12,321 nucleotides of DNA from the NCBI GenBank assembly GCA_002305435.1, contig DBQZ01000085.1, positions 15,111 through 27,431 on the forward strand, written 5' to 3'. This stretch comes from Clostridiales bacterium UBA1381 (GTDB lineage Bacteria > Bacillota > Clostridia > UBA1381). Below the pieces are notes generated by a model that ran no database searches, was not told where the DNA came from, and saw only the letters and a list, made by a program, of their open reading frames with translations. Position 1 is the stretch's first letter; every line of letters begins with the position of its first letter. Shown in pieces: positions 1 to 8,300 of the stretch. A program made the position numbers and the translations under genes.

Positions 1-503
1 TGCGCTCCCAAAACATCGCAGGAGAAAAGCACCTTGCGTGATGCAAGCCACGTCATCATCGTATCCGGCCAGTGGAGGTTCGGCGCAACGATAAACTCAA
101 GCTCCATCCCCTGTCCCAAATCGAGCTTTCCGCCGGCTTTTGCCGGAAGCTCGTTAAATGTCCGATTCGTTATCTCCTTAAGGTTGCGAAGCGCTGCTAA
201 AGTCCCCACGACCGTAACCTCCGGATTTTTCTCCAGTATATGCTCTATGCAGCCTGTATGATCCGGCTCGGTATGGTTGCAGATAATGTAATCGACCTTT
301 TCAGGTGCGATTATCTCCGATACGTTTTTGATGTACTTTGATGTAAATGTGTCATGCACTCCTTCAATGAGCGCAATCTTATCGCCCTTTACCAAATAGG
401 CGTTATATGTCGTTCCGAACTCGGTATCACAGATTATATCGAATACCCTCAGTGTCGGATCCTGTACCCCCACATAATATACCCCGTCCTTAAGCTGTAT
501 CAT
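1..503 (-). CDS. fprA: FprA-family A-type flavoprotein (flavodiiron protein), N-terminal part
   Basis: Cytoplasmic flavodiiron proteins reduce O2 to water and/or NO to N2O in anaerobes, using a diiron site in a metallo-beta-lactamase-like domain and an FMN in a C-terminal flavodoxin domain. Only the first 167 codons are present; the rest, including the flavodoxin domain, lies beyond the left edge (family length is about 400 residues). The visible part starts MIQLKDGVYYVGVQD and carries the diiron ligand pattern H77-x-E79-x-D81-H82 (in NHTEPDH), then H144 (NLHWPDT) and D163 (SCDVLG), so the metal site looks intact. The ATG at 503 is preceded by GGGAG. It begins 19 bases after the prmA stop, so it is probably the distal gene of the dnaG-sigA-prmA operon. 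Whether this enzyme prefers O2 or NO cannot be told from this fragment. Confidence 0.9.
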   Translation of the reverse strand, partial: MIQLKDGVYYVGVQDPTLRVFDIICDTEFGTTYNAYLVKGDKIALIEGVHDTFTSKYIKNVSEIIAPEKVDYIICNHTEPDHTGCIEHILEKNPEVTVVGTLAALRNLKEITNRTFNELPAKAGGKLDLGQGMELEFIVAPNLHWPDTMMTWLASRKVLFSCDVLGA

Positions 504-522
504 TTCTCTGTTCTCCCTTCAT

Positions 523-1491
523 TTAGCGTCTGCATAATACGGACGCCCAATCTCCGCTTGTATTTATACTTTCTATCTTAAACCCGGCTTCAAGAAGGGC
601 TTCTTTCACCTCTTCCAGCCTGTCGGTGATTATTCCCGAGGATAAAAACACACCATCCGCCGTCATAAAGTCCTGTACGTACGGAGTAATGGCGATTATA
701 ACATCGGCGACTATATTTGCCGCTACAATGTCGTATTTCTCTTTGGCTATGCGGGTTCTCATGGCCGAATCGGCTGCGATATTGCCTGCTTCTACGAAAT
801 AGCGATCACGGCCGATACCGTTTCTCTCCGCATTCTTATAGGCGGTATCAACGGCGTTGGGGTCTATATCCACCGCATGCGCATATCCCGCTCCGAGAAG
901 CAGCGATACTATCGAAAGTATCCCGCTCCCGCAGCCAAGATCAAGCATACGGCTTCCGGGACAGACGAGCTTTTCAAGACTTTCAAGGCAAAGCCTCGTA
1001 GTATCATGGGAACCCGTCCCAAAACTCAAACCCGGCTCTATTGAAAACACCACACGGCCGCTGTTTTTTGGCGCCTCTTCCCATTCGGGGCAGATGAGTA
1101 TTTTCTCCCCTATCTCAAGCGGATGATAATACTTGCGCCAGTTATGCTCCCAGTCCTCGTTTGAAACGTTTTCAAGCTCTGTCTCAAGCCTGCCAAAGCG
1201 TCCCTCTTCATCTTCCTCACGGAGCGTGCGAAGCTCTCCGTTTATCGCTGCCAAAAGCTCCCTGCCGGCTGCATTATCGCTTACATACGCTTTTATACGT
1301 GTTTCACCCGATTTTTCACGCAGAAGCTCCTCGTCCACATAGTCCCAATACTGGCGGTTGTTTTCCAGAAAATCCTTAAAATCCGCCTCGTCCTCTATCT
1401 CCAAACCGTTTATCCCAAGGCCGTAGAGCCTGCCGCTGACAGGCTCTATCCCCTCGGGGGTGGTGTATATATTTATCTGTATCCAATCCAT
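523..1491 (-). CDS. prmA: Ribosomal protein L11 methyltransferase PrmA
   Basis: SAM-dependent class I methyltransferase that trimethylates ribosomal protein L11 in the cytoplasm and releases SAH. The 322 residues match the usual family length (about 290-320). The N-terminal L11-recognition domain (about 1-100) is followed by the conserved linker NEDWEHNWRKYYHP (111-124) and the EPGLSFGTGSHDTT segment (152-165). The Rossmann SAM-binding motif LDLGCGSGIL is at 183-192, the acidic ribose-binding loop AVDIDPNAV at 206-214, and the catalytic-side motif DIVAANIVADVI at 254-265. The ATG at 1491 has a GAGG ribosome binding site and lies 15 bases after the sigA stop, so it is translated from the dnaG-sigA message. 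Nothing suggests damage. In many Firmicutes prmA sits near dnaK/dnaJ; here it follows the primase/sigma pair. Confidence 0.96.
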   Translation of the reverse strand: MDWIQINIYTTPEGIEPVSGRLYGLGINGLEIEDEADFKDFLENNRQYWDYVDEELLREKSGETRIKAYVSDNAAGRELLAAINGELRTLREEDEEGRFGRLETELENVSNEDWEHNWRKYYHPLEIGEKILICPEWEEAPKNSGRVVFSIEPGLSFGTGSHDTTRLCLESLEKLVCPGSRMLDLGCGSGILSIVSLLLGAGYAHAVDIDPNAVDTAYKNAERNGIGRDRYFVEAGNIAADSAMRTRIAKEKYDIVAANIVADVIIAITPYVQDFMTADGVFLSSGIITDRLEEVKEALLEAGFKIESINTSGDWASVLCRR

Positions 1492-1506
1492 TAAACGTCC
1501 TCTTTC

Positions 1507-2583
1507 TCAGTCCAGATAATCCTTGAGCTTTTTGCTCCTTGAGGGATGGCGCAGCTTTCTCAAAGCCTTAGCCTCTATCTGGCGTATTCTCTCACGGGTA
1601 ACGTTAAATTCCTTGCCGACCTCTTCAAGCGTGCGCTGTCTGCCGTCATCCAAGCCGAATCTCAGCCGGAGCACCTTCTCCTCCCTCGGAGCAAGCGTCT
1701 TTAAAACGTCCGCCAACTGTTCCTTAAGCATTACAAAGCTTGCTGCATCCGCCGGCACCGGGGCGTCGTCGTCAGGGATAAAATCTCCCAGATGGCTGTC
1801 CTCCTCCTCGCCTATAGGCGTTTCGAGAGACACCGGCTCCTGCGATATTTTCGATATTTCCCTGACCTTTTCCACCGACATATTAAGCTCCTTTGCAAGC
1901 TCCTCGGTGGTTGGTTCACGTCCAAGCTCCTGTACAAGCTGTCTTGATACCCTCACAAGCTTGTTTATCGTTTCAACCATGTGGACAGGTATGCGTATAG
2001 TCCTCGCCTGATCGGCAATAGCCCTTGTTATAGCCTGACGTATCCACCATGTGGCATAGGTGGAGAATTTGTATCCCTTTGTATAGTCGAACTTGTCAAC
2101 AGCCTTTATAAGTCCGAGATTACCCTCCTGTATGAGGTCAAGAAACTGCATGCCACGGCCTACGTACCGTTTTGCTATACTTACAACAAGACGCAGATTT
2201 GCCTCTGCCAGCTTCTTCTTTGCCACCTCGTCGCCCTTTGCCATGCGCTGTGCAAGGCTTGTTTCTTCCTCAGCCGATAAAAGATCTACCTTTCCTATTT
2301 CTTTGAGGTACATCTTAACGTGGTCGTCAATGCTTATCCCTTCGGGAACAGACAGATCCTCAAGCTCCTCCTTGCTGACTTCGATGGCTTCAAGCTCCTT
2401 ATCAAGGTCCTTTACGACCTCTATGCCCTCTTTTTCCAGCAGATCAAACAGCTTTTCAAACTGCTCCGGACTGATGTCCACTTCTTCAAAAGCGTCCATT
2501 ATGTCCTTATATGTTAAAATGCCGTCCTTTTTACCCTTGCTCATTATATCCTTGATTATCTGCTTTCTGTTTGTTTCCGCCAT
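1507..2583 (-). CDS. sigA: Primary RNA polymerase sigma factor SigA/RpoD
   Basis: Housekeeping sigma-70 factor that directs RNA polymerase to -10/-35 promoters. From the ATG at 2583 it has 358 residues, typical for Gram-positive SigA. A short region 1.1 covers about residues 6-60, and region 1.2 follows ([12 protein letters not shown], about 86-97). Region 2 (about 122-192) includes the -10 melting and recognition helix [20 protein letters not shown] (171-190). Region 3 follows, and region 4 (about 296-350) has the -35-binding helix-turn-helix [20 protein letters not shown]. The reading frame is open back to a GTG at 2628, which with the next codon ATG (2625) overlaps the dnaG stop. I prefer the ATG at 2583 because GGGAGGA stands 4 bases before it and the protein then begins MAETNRKQI like a normal SigA. 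The longer form would add 15 residues not expected in the family. Confidence 0.96.
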   Translation of the reverse strand: MAETNRKQIIKDIMSKGKKDGILTYKDIMDAFEEVDISPEQFEKLFDLLEKEGIEVVKDLDKELEAIEVSKEELEDLSVPEGISIDDHVKMYLKEIGKVDLLSAEEETSLAQRMAKGDEVAKKKLAEANLRLVVSIAKRYVGRGMQFLDLIQEGNLGLIKAVDKFDYTKGYKFSTYATWWIRQAITRAIADQARTIRIPVHMVETINKLVRVSRQLVQELGREPTTEELAKELNMSVEKVREISKISQEPVSLETPIGEEEDSHLGDFIPDDDAPVPADAASFVMLKEQLADVLKTLAPREEKVLRLRFGLDDGRQRTLEEVGKEFNVTRERIRQIEAKALRKLRHPSRSKKLKDYLD

Positions 2584-2587
2584 TTTG

Positions 2588-2594
2588 TCCTCCC
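2588..2594 (-). promoter_or_regulatory. Ribosome binding site that decides the sigA start
   Basis: On the minus strand GGGAGGA is followed by CAAA and the ATG at 2583. It lies inside the open frame of the longer possible sigA start (2625/2628), which has only a weak purine stretch before it. This supports initiation at 2583. Confidence 0.75.
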
Positions 2595-2624
2595 ATTCCT
2601 GTGACACGTCTGTAGCCTTCCACA

Positions 2625-4424
2625 TCACTGCTGCCGCTTGAGCTTTTCATACTCCTTGTGCAGCTGCGCCATGCGCATAATATCCATGCTGTTTCCCTTT
2701 TTTTCTTCTTCTGCTATTTGAGCGCTTACCTTGTCCATCTTCATCGCACGTATCAGCTGCTTTACTGCCGTCTCATTATCATCATACCTTACAGGGTCGA
2801 TAAATGCGCCTGCCGCATCAGCCGCCCCTCGGCCGTCCGTTTGAAATTTTGCAAGTATCACCGCCGGTTCCGGCCTTTGGCCGCCGTCCCAGCTTTTATA
2901 TATTTCCTCTGCAATCAGCCTTGCCGCATCAGAGTCAAAATCCTGCGGCGAAAGCTGCTCTTTTACTATCTTGTATATCCGCTTTTCCTCAGCTGCCAGC
3001 CTCAGTATGCCAAGCTCCGTTTCAATCGAACCTTTCCTCTCTCCGGAATACGCCTCCGCCTTTGGAACCTCCGTCCGACGGATACGTCCCGCCTCCTCAT
3101 TCGGGCGGAACAGTCTGTTTCTGGCAGTCTTTTTCTTATATTCGCTGTATATCGCTTCCCTGCCTATGCCCGTTTCCTGCGCCATGCGGGAAATATAAGC
3201 ATCGACCTCAACCGCATCATTTACCGTTGAAAGCGCATCGGCCGCCTCGGAAATGAATTTCACCTTACCGTCTGTGGATTCAATATTGTACTTTCCCTTA
3301 ACCTGCATAAGCTTAAACTCAGTTCCCGGAACAGATTTGCTTACCGCCTCCCGAAACGCTTCCACACCGTTGGCTTTTATGTATTCGTCCGGATCCTTTG
3401 CTCCCCTAAGACGTATGACTCTCGACCTTCCGCCGACTGAGCCTATAAGGTCTATCGCCCGAAGGGCTGCCTTTACTCCCGCCTCATCGCTGTCGTAGCA
3501 TATTAGTATCTCGTCCGAATACCTGTTTAAAAGCCGCACCTGCTGCTCGGTAAGAGCCGTCCCGAGGGTTGCGACAATATTCTTAACCCCCGCCTGATAA
3601 ACGGATATAACATCCATATATCCCTCAACCAGGATAAGCTCCCTACCCGGGGCATTTTTTGCAAGATTGAGAGAAAACAAATTCCTCCCCTTATCAAACA
3701 CCGGCGTCTGCGCCGAATTTAAGTATTTCGGCGGTTTAAATCCGTCAGCACGGGGACTGTCGTCAAGTATACGCCCGCCGAAGCCTATAACATTCCCCCT
3801 CACGTCAATTATGGGGAACATCACCCTGCCCCTGAAACGGTCGTACACCGACCCCTTTTCGTTTTGGGAAATAAGGCCTGCTTCAAGCAGCTCCTCCTGC
3901 GTATAACCCTGCTCTCTCATATGGGAAAAGAGCATATCGTACGATTCCGGTGCAAAACCCAGGCCGTATATGTTTATGGTTTCCGCCTTTATACGCCGTG
4001 CGGCAAAATACTTAAGTCCCTCTCTTCCGGCAGGAGTCTTTGTCAGTGTATCGTAAAAAAAACGGGCGGCAGCCTTATTCATCGCATATATTTTCTTTTT
4101 CTTAAGAATGGCTGCATCGTTATCATAGCCGTCATCCTCTGGAAGCGCCATACCGGCGCGGTCCGCAAGCGTTTTTAGAGCATCACGGAAATCCAGCCCC
4201 TCTATCCGCATGACGAACTGTATCAGATTGCCTCCCGCCCCGCAGCCGAAGCAGTGGAACAGCTGTTTATCAGGGCTTACGTGAAACGAGGGCGTTTTTT
4301 CGTTATGGAAGGGGCAAAGCCCGGTATAGCCCCGCCCGCTTTTTTTCAGGCGGACATACCTGGACACGTAATCAACAATATCATTGCGTGAGCATATCTC
4401 ACTTATCAGACCCTGTGAATACAA
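2625..4424 (-). CDS. dnaG: DNA primase DnaG
   Basis: Primase that lays RNA primers for DNA replication together with the DnaB-type helicase. At 599 residues it is the normal bacterial length. The N-terminal CHC2 zinc finger has C37, H40, C58 and C61 (CPFH...CFGC). The catalytic core includes [13 protein letters not shown] (195-207) and [10 protein letters not shown] (211-220). The Toprim domain shows the acidic Glu of LVEGYMDV (E267) and the D310-x-D312 pair of ICYDSDEAG, followed by KDPDEYI (343-349). The C-terminal helicase-interacting part (about 465-599) is less conserved, as usual. The start is TTG at 4424, chosen because the protein then begins [20 protein letters not shown] as in the family and a strong ribosome binding site precedes it. 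It heads the dnaG-sigA-prmA-fprA operon, and its TGA directly abuts sigA. Confidence 0.97.
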   Translation of the reverse strand: MYSQGLISEICSRNDIVDYVSRYVRLKKSGRGYTGLCPFHNEKTPSFHVSPDKQLFHCFGCGAGGNLIQFVMRIEGLDFRDALKTLADRAGMALPEDDGYDNDAAILKKKKIYAMNKAAARFFYDTLTKTPAGREGLKYFAARRIKAETINIYGLGFAPESYDMLFSHMREQGYTQEELLEAGLISQNEKGSVYDRFRGRVMFPIIDVRGNVIGFGGRILDDSPRADGFKPPKYLNSAQTPVFDKGRNLFSLNLAKNAPGRELILVEGYMDVISVYQAGVKNIVATLGTALTEQQVRLLNRYSDEILICYDSDEAGVKAALRAIDLIGSVGGRSRVIRLRGAKDPDEYIKANGVEAFREAVSKSVPGTEFKLMQVKGKYNIESTDGKVKFISEAADALSTVNDAVEVDAYISRMAQETGIGREAIYSEYKKKTARNRLFRPNEEAGRIRRTEVPKAEAYSGERKGSIETELGILRLAAEEKRIYKIVKEQLSPQDFDSDAARLIAEEIYKSWDGGQRPEPAVILAKFQTDGRGAADAAGAFIDPVRYDDNETAVKQLIRAMKMDKVSAQIAEEEKKGNSMDIMRMAQLHKEYEKLKRQQ

Positions 4425-4429
4425 AGCCT

Positions 4430-4438
4430 CTCCTCCCC
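4430..4438 (-). promoter_or_regulatory. Ribosome binding site of dnaG with TTG start
   Basis: The minus strand reads GGGGAGGAG, then AGGCT, then the TTG at 4424. I see no ATG or GTG in frame at a position that fits the family's N-terminus, so the strong site supports the non-ATG start. Confidence 0.75.
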
Positions 4439-4491
4439 TTTGAACCCGACTTTATCAGTTGCCTAATATATTCTCACACCGGCGTTAAGTT

Positions 4492-4520
4492 TTTATACCG
4501 CCTCTTTCCGCCGTTATTAA
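4492..4520 (-). promoter_or_regulatory. Predicted sigma-A promoter of the dnaG-sigA-prmA-fprA operon
   Basis: On the minus strand a -35-like TTAATA (4515-4520; TTGACA has 4 matches) and a -10-like TATAAA (4492-4497; 5 of 6 matches to TATAAT) are exactly 17 bases apart. They lie in the 109-base gap between the reductase gene stop and dnaG, with the start of transcription expected near 4485. A second AT-rich hexamer, TATATT, nearer dnaG is an alternative -10 without a well-placed -35. No clear terminator for the upstream gene was seen in this gap, so some read-through into dnaG is possible. Confidence 0.5.
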
Positions 4521-4533
4521 AAATATGTAGATT

Positions 4534-5106
4534 TTAGCCTATGGACTCAAGTATTCTCTTGCCCAACACCTTAGCCTGTGTTTTTGCGTATTCATCCTCG
4601 ACGGCCGGAGCGTGTGCGGATACGCCAAAATGGCCGGCCCCAAGCTCGGAGCTGTTTCCAACAAGCGTCATACCCAGAACAAGGCAGCATGACTGTATAT
4701 GGTCTATTGTCCTCTCCTGTCCGCCGTACTTTGAACCTCCGACGCTTACAGCTGCCGCATACTTGCCGACCCATGCTTTATCTCCTCTGACAGCCCTTGT
4801 TTTATCAAAGAAAGCCTTAAGCTGTGCTGTCATAGAACCAAAATAAACCGGGCTGCCAAAGATAACCGCATCGGCTTTTTTCACCTTTTCAAACAGCTCA
4901 TCAAGCTTCGTATCCTTATAGCACTGTTTTGAACACGGTGACGAACAGGCAACGCAAAACGGCATTTTCGTATCCATGACCGCCTCGTGTACGCTTGCAA
5001 GCTCTGTCTGGGCGCCGCCCTCCTTACAGACCTTCAGCACTTCGTTAAGCAAAAACGCCGTATTCCCATTGTTATTATGGCTCGCATTTAAGGCTAATAC
5101 ATACAT
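4534..5106 (-). CDS. Flavodoxin-fold NAD(P)H-dependent reductase with four-cysteine cluster
   Basis: Predicted soluble FMN-binding oxidoreductase of 190 residues. It begins with the flavodoxin-like strand and phosphate loop MYVLALNASHNNNGNTAFLL (about 1-20), and has the core motif ADAVIFGSPVYFGSMTAQLK (79-98) followed by FFDKT. This is the pattern of the NADPH-dependent FMN reductase / iron-sulfur flavoprotein group. Between the first two parts are four cysteines, C51-x2-C54-x3-C58-x3-C62, in the place where iron-sulfur flavoproteins hold a [4Fe-4S] cluster, though the spacing differs from the classic one. The later GGSKYGGQERTI (123-134) is also typical of clostridial members. The substrate is unknown. 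The ATG at 5106 follows TTAGGGGG. It appears to be a single-gene unit with its own promoter, lying between the glycosidase terminator and the dnaG promoter. Confidence 0.85.
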   Translation of the reverse strand: MYVLALNASHNNNGNTAFLLNEVLKVCKEGGAQTELASVHEAVMDTKMPFCVACSSPCSKQCYKDTKLDELFEKVKKADAVIFGSPVYFGSMTAQLKAFFDKTRAVRGDKAWVGKYAAAVSVGGSKYGGQERTIDHIQSCCLVLGMTLVGNSSELGAGHFGVSAHAPAVEDEYAKTQAKVLGKRILESIG

Positions 5107-5154
5107 ATTATTTACCCCCTAATTTCGATTTAAAAACATTTTTTTATAAACTTC

Positions 5155-5182
5155 TATATATAAATATACTACAAGCAGTCAA
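5155..5182 (-). promoter_or_regulatory. Predicted sigma-A promoter of the flavodoxin-fold reductase gene
   Basis: On the minus strand TTGACT (5177-5182, 5 of 6 matches to TTGACA) is followed after 16 bases by TATATA (5155-5160). TATAGA at 18 bases (5153-5158) is an alternative -10. The coding start at 5106 lies about 50 bases downstream. The region is very AT-rich, as expected for a promoter. Confidence 0.55.
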
Positions 5183-5239
5183 AAAATCCTCTTTTCGGGC
5201 GAAAAAAACACAATTTCGTTTACTCTTATAAAAATCACC

Positions 5240-5263
5240 GCTTTTACAGCCGATTTTACAGGC
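5240..5263. repeat. Tandem 12-bp direct repeat upstream of the reductase promoter
   Basis: Two adjacent 12-base units, GCTTTTACAGCC (5240-5251) and GATTTTACAGGC (5252-5263), match at 10 of 12 positions and share TTTTACAG. They lie about 57 bases upstream of the -35 of the reductase gene. They could be half-sites for an activator or chance in AT-rich DNA; no regulator can be named. Confidence 0.35.
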
Positions 5264-5298
5264 GTTTTTACCATTGCTTATATCGCAAACAGAAGAAT

Positions 5299-5349
5299 AC
5301 CGCCTATATGTCGTGGTTTTACAATACTTTCCCACAACATATAGGCGGT
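5299..5349 (-). terminator. Long stem-loop after the GH2 gene, likely transcription terminator
   Basis: Arms 5299-5316 and 5332-5349 form an 18-base-pair stem around a 15-base loop. The only irregular position is a U-G wobble in the minus-strand RNA. It begins 11 bases after the GH2 stop codon. In the minus-strand direction the stem is followed by a modest U-rich run (AUUCUUCUGUUU). In the plus direction a better U-run follows (UGUAUUUUUAUUAUUU). It may therefore work in both directions, although no plus-strand gene was found that would need it. Confidence 0.65.
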
Positions 5350-5359
5350 TGTATTTTTA

Positions 5360-8300
5360 TTATTTCATCTCTATCCTCAAAACGTTTATCTTGTCATCAT
5401 ACCAAACCTTAACGCCCTGTATGTAGGATACTATCGCCCCTACTTCCATCACGAAAAATCCCTCAGGCGTTATATACGGCTCGCCGTCCATCAGGTTTTC
5501 GCTGCCGTTCACCAAAAGATGAGTCCGCCCTGCTTCAGCAATCACTGTATCGGAGCCACTCTTTAGGATGAGCTGCTTCTTCTCGGGCAGATACCGGTAT
5601 TCAAACCTGCCGGGATATTCAGTCTCGAGCCTCTCTAGTATGCAGAGTACCGCTCCCCAGATGCTGCCGTTTCTGTTGACGGTGCGGACGCTGCGTGTAT
5701 CCGGCTCCTGCCCGTTTACGAGTATCTTGCTGTAAATCTCCTCCTCCACCTCGTACTTATTCTCATCAGCCTTTGGATTTGGAACAAACTCACGATATGG
5801 CTGCACTTCTTCCCCAAGCGCAGGATACACACAAACCAAAGGAGCCTCTGTAAGCGTATCGAGCGGAGCATACACGCTTTCAATATCCACAGAAGCGGAA
5901 ATATCTCCCATAACTGCAGTAAACCGTATCTTCCCCGGAATACGTCCAGCACGGATAAACACCCTGTTGGTGCCACATTCTGCAAAAACGTGGTTCTTAT
6001 GTATAACGCTGTCATCACGCCCATGTCCGTCGAAACGTCCGCTGTTATAGCCGCCCAGAAGCTCTGCGTTCCCCTCAATATGCAGGTCTATCCGCTCAGA
6101 ACACAGCGGGCATATATTCCCCTCGGAATCTGTAACCTCAATGTCAACGTATGCAACATCCGCCCCGTCCGCCGACAATCCGGCAGGGGACGTATGCGCC
6201 GAAAGACGCAGCTTTGACGGAACTTTTGCCGTGTTTATCTCATCGCACGATACAAGGTTTCCCTCGTAATCGTAAGCCTCGGCACGTATCTGCCCCGATT
6301 CGGTCACATCTATATTTTCAAACGGGAATATAAACGTCTTTACAGGCTTTGAACACTCGCCGACCTTTCGGCCGTTTATGAACAGCTTTACCCGTTCAAC
6401 CTCATATCCCGCAGCAACATAAACCGTCTTTTTCTGCGGCTCCCTACGGAGAATTTTCCCGCTGTCCTCCCAGAAATCGCCGTTGAACCGCTTTTCATGA
6501 TACAGGTAATTATCGCCGTCATCGGGCGGATAATTCCAGTGGCCGATTATTTTTACCAGAGGCAGCGGCGACTGCATTACTCTAAACACATCGAAGCTCT
6601 GCTTCTTTATCCGCACGGGATCAACCCTGCCGCTCATACGTGCATTTTCGCTGAACGCCTGCCGCCCGTGCTGAGCCGAATCCGTCCAGCACAAAGCCGC
6701 ACAGCCGCTGTAATAATCCTTGCCGGATGCCCCGCCTATACGGTCGTTGAAAAATTCGCTGTATCCTGCCGCACAAGTCAACGCCAGCTCCTCAGATGTT
6801 AAGTCGTAGAAATCCCTGCCGACTCTTTTTCGTCCGCCTTTTCCGAGCCATTTGTTACGATAGTCGAAATCCGGCGGCGAATAATCGTCCCAAATACGTC
6901 TTGGCGCTTCCTCACGTGAATACTCGGTTTCGGTAACCGGGCCATGCTCTGATAAAAACCTCGCGGCATGGCGGTTTAGCATCGTTCCCACGTACTCCGA
7001 TTCTGAGAGGACATCCTCTGTATTTATCGTCCGGCAGCCCATGAACCGTCCGCCGCAGGGGTCAAGCTCCTCCTTTAAAAGGCGCATCTGGTGCATATGC
7101 TCCCTGTTTATCGAATTGTTGCCCGCTTCCCAGAAGAATATTGACGGGCTGTTTCTGAAATATATAATAACGTCACGCATAAGCTCCAGCCGCTGTCTCC
7201 ACTGCCTGCCAAAGCTCTCCCTCTCCTTATCGCCCGCCGGCTGTGTGCAGACTATCCCCTGACGGTCAAGAGAGCGTATGTCACCAGGGGAGGCTGCAAC
7301 GTGCATCCAGCGGATATGGTTTGCGTTGCTTTCTTTTATCAGCTGAGCATCCATGTCCTTGAGCCATTCAGGCGCAATCCCTATAGCAGCCCATTCGTTT
7401 GACGCTCTCTGCGCATATCCCCGAAGCCATACCGGCTCGTCGTTTATCAAAAGTCCACGGCCTTTATCGTAACCGGTTTTCCTGAATCCCGTTTCTATCG
7501 TAATGCTGTCGGAAAGTTCTGCGTCTATAAACAACTGCACTGTTACACGGTACAAATACGGGTCTGATATGCTCCAAAAACGCAGACCCTCCACAACATC
7601 AGCTGATGTTACCGTAGCGGTTTTCACGGATTCTACCTTTATCGGAGCAAGCTTGCTCTCGTCCTCCTCCGGAATGTAGTGGACTCTGCCGTCCGGCAGC
7701 ATTTCCGCCTTATACGCATCCTCCGGGATTATCGTCTTCCTTGCGCCTATCCTGCCGGACGGAGCGATTTTAAGCGGTTCGGAGGAAAAATCAGCAACGG
7801 TTTTTCCGTCGAGCGTGTTGATAATCGTTCTGGTATATACAGTCCGCTCCTGCCTGCTTTCGTTTCTAATTTCCGCCTCAGCTGTTATCTTTGCCTGCTT
7901 TTTCGGAATATCAATATCGGAGGCGTATATGTAAGTCCCTCTCGTTTCCAAATTGGAATAAAGCGGCAGCGTAAGGTACACCTCCGGCTTAAAATGCAGC
8001 TTTACCGGCCGTGTTATTCCGCCCAGAGAAGGGTTAAAGTCATTGCAGTTCCACAAATATCCTACGCCCTCAACACCCCTGTCCACCTTTTCATCCTGCG
8101 GGGAAAGGTACTCTCCCGGCTTTACATCAGGTTTGTTCGGCGTTTCGGCTATGCAAAACGGTATATCCCTTGTAGCTGTGTTATCAGTAGCGACCGCTAT
8201 CAAATTTCGGCTGCCGAAATCAATAAACTCTGTTATATCAAAACCGAACGGGGCGACACCCGCCTCCTGCCATCCGACAAGGCTGCCGTTTACATACAGA

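Noticed and set aside
2584..2628. Longer sigA start at GTG 2628 or ATG 2625 overlapping the dnaG stop
   Set aside because: A strong ribosome binding site directly precedes the ATG at 2583, and the 15 extra residues do not resemble SigA N-termini. Translational coupling from the overlap cannot be fully excluded.
2093..2641. 182-codon plus-strand frame opposite sigA
   Set aside because: Ser-rich translation with no family resemblance, fully antisense to a conserved sigma factor.
5192..5205. Small hairpin TTTTC-GGGC-GAAAA upstream of the reductase promoter
   Set aside because: A five-pair AT-rich stem is expected by chance here; it lies after a much better terminator and before a promoter, with no gene needing it.
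5144..5335. Possible 63-residue minus-strand gene in the gap after the GH2 gene
   Set aside because: It would start at a GTG inside the long stem-loop with no ribosome binding site, runs over the reductase promoter, and its composition (Lys/Cys/Tyr/Ser-rich) looks like translated AT-rich noncoding DNA.
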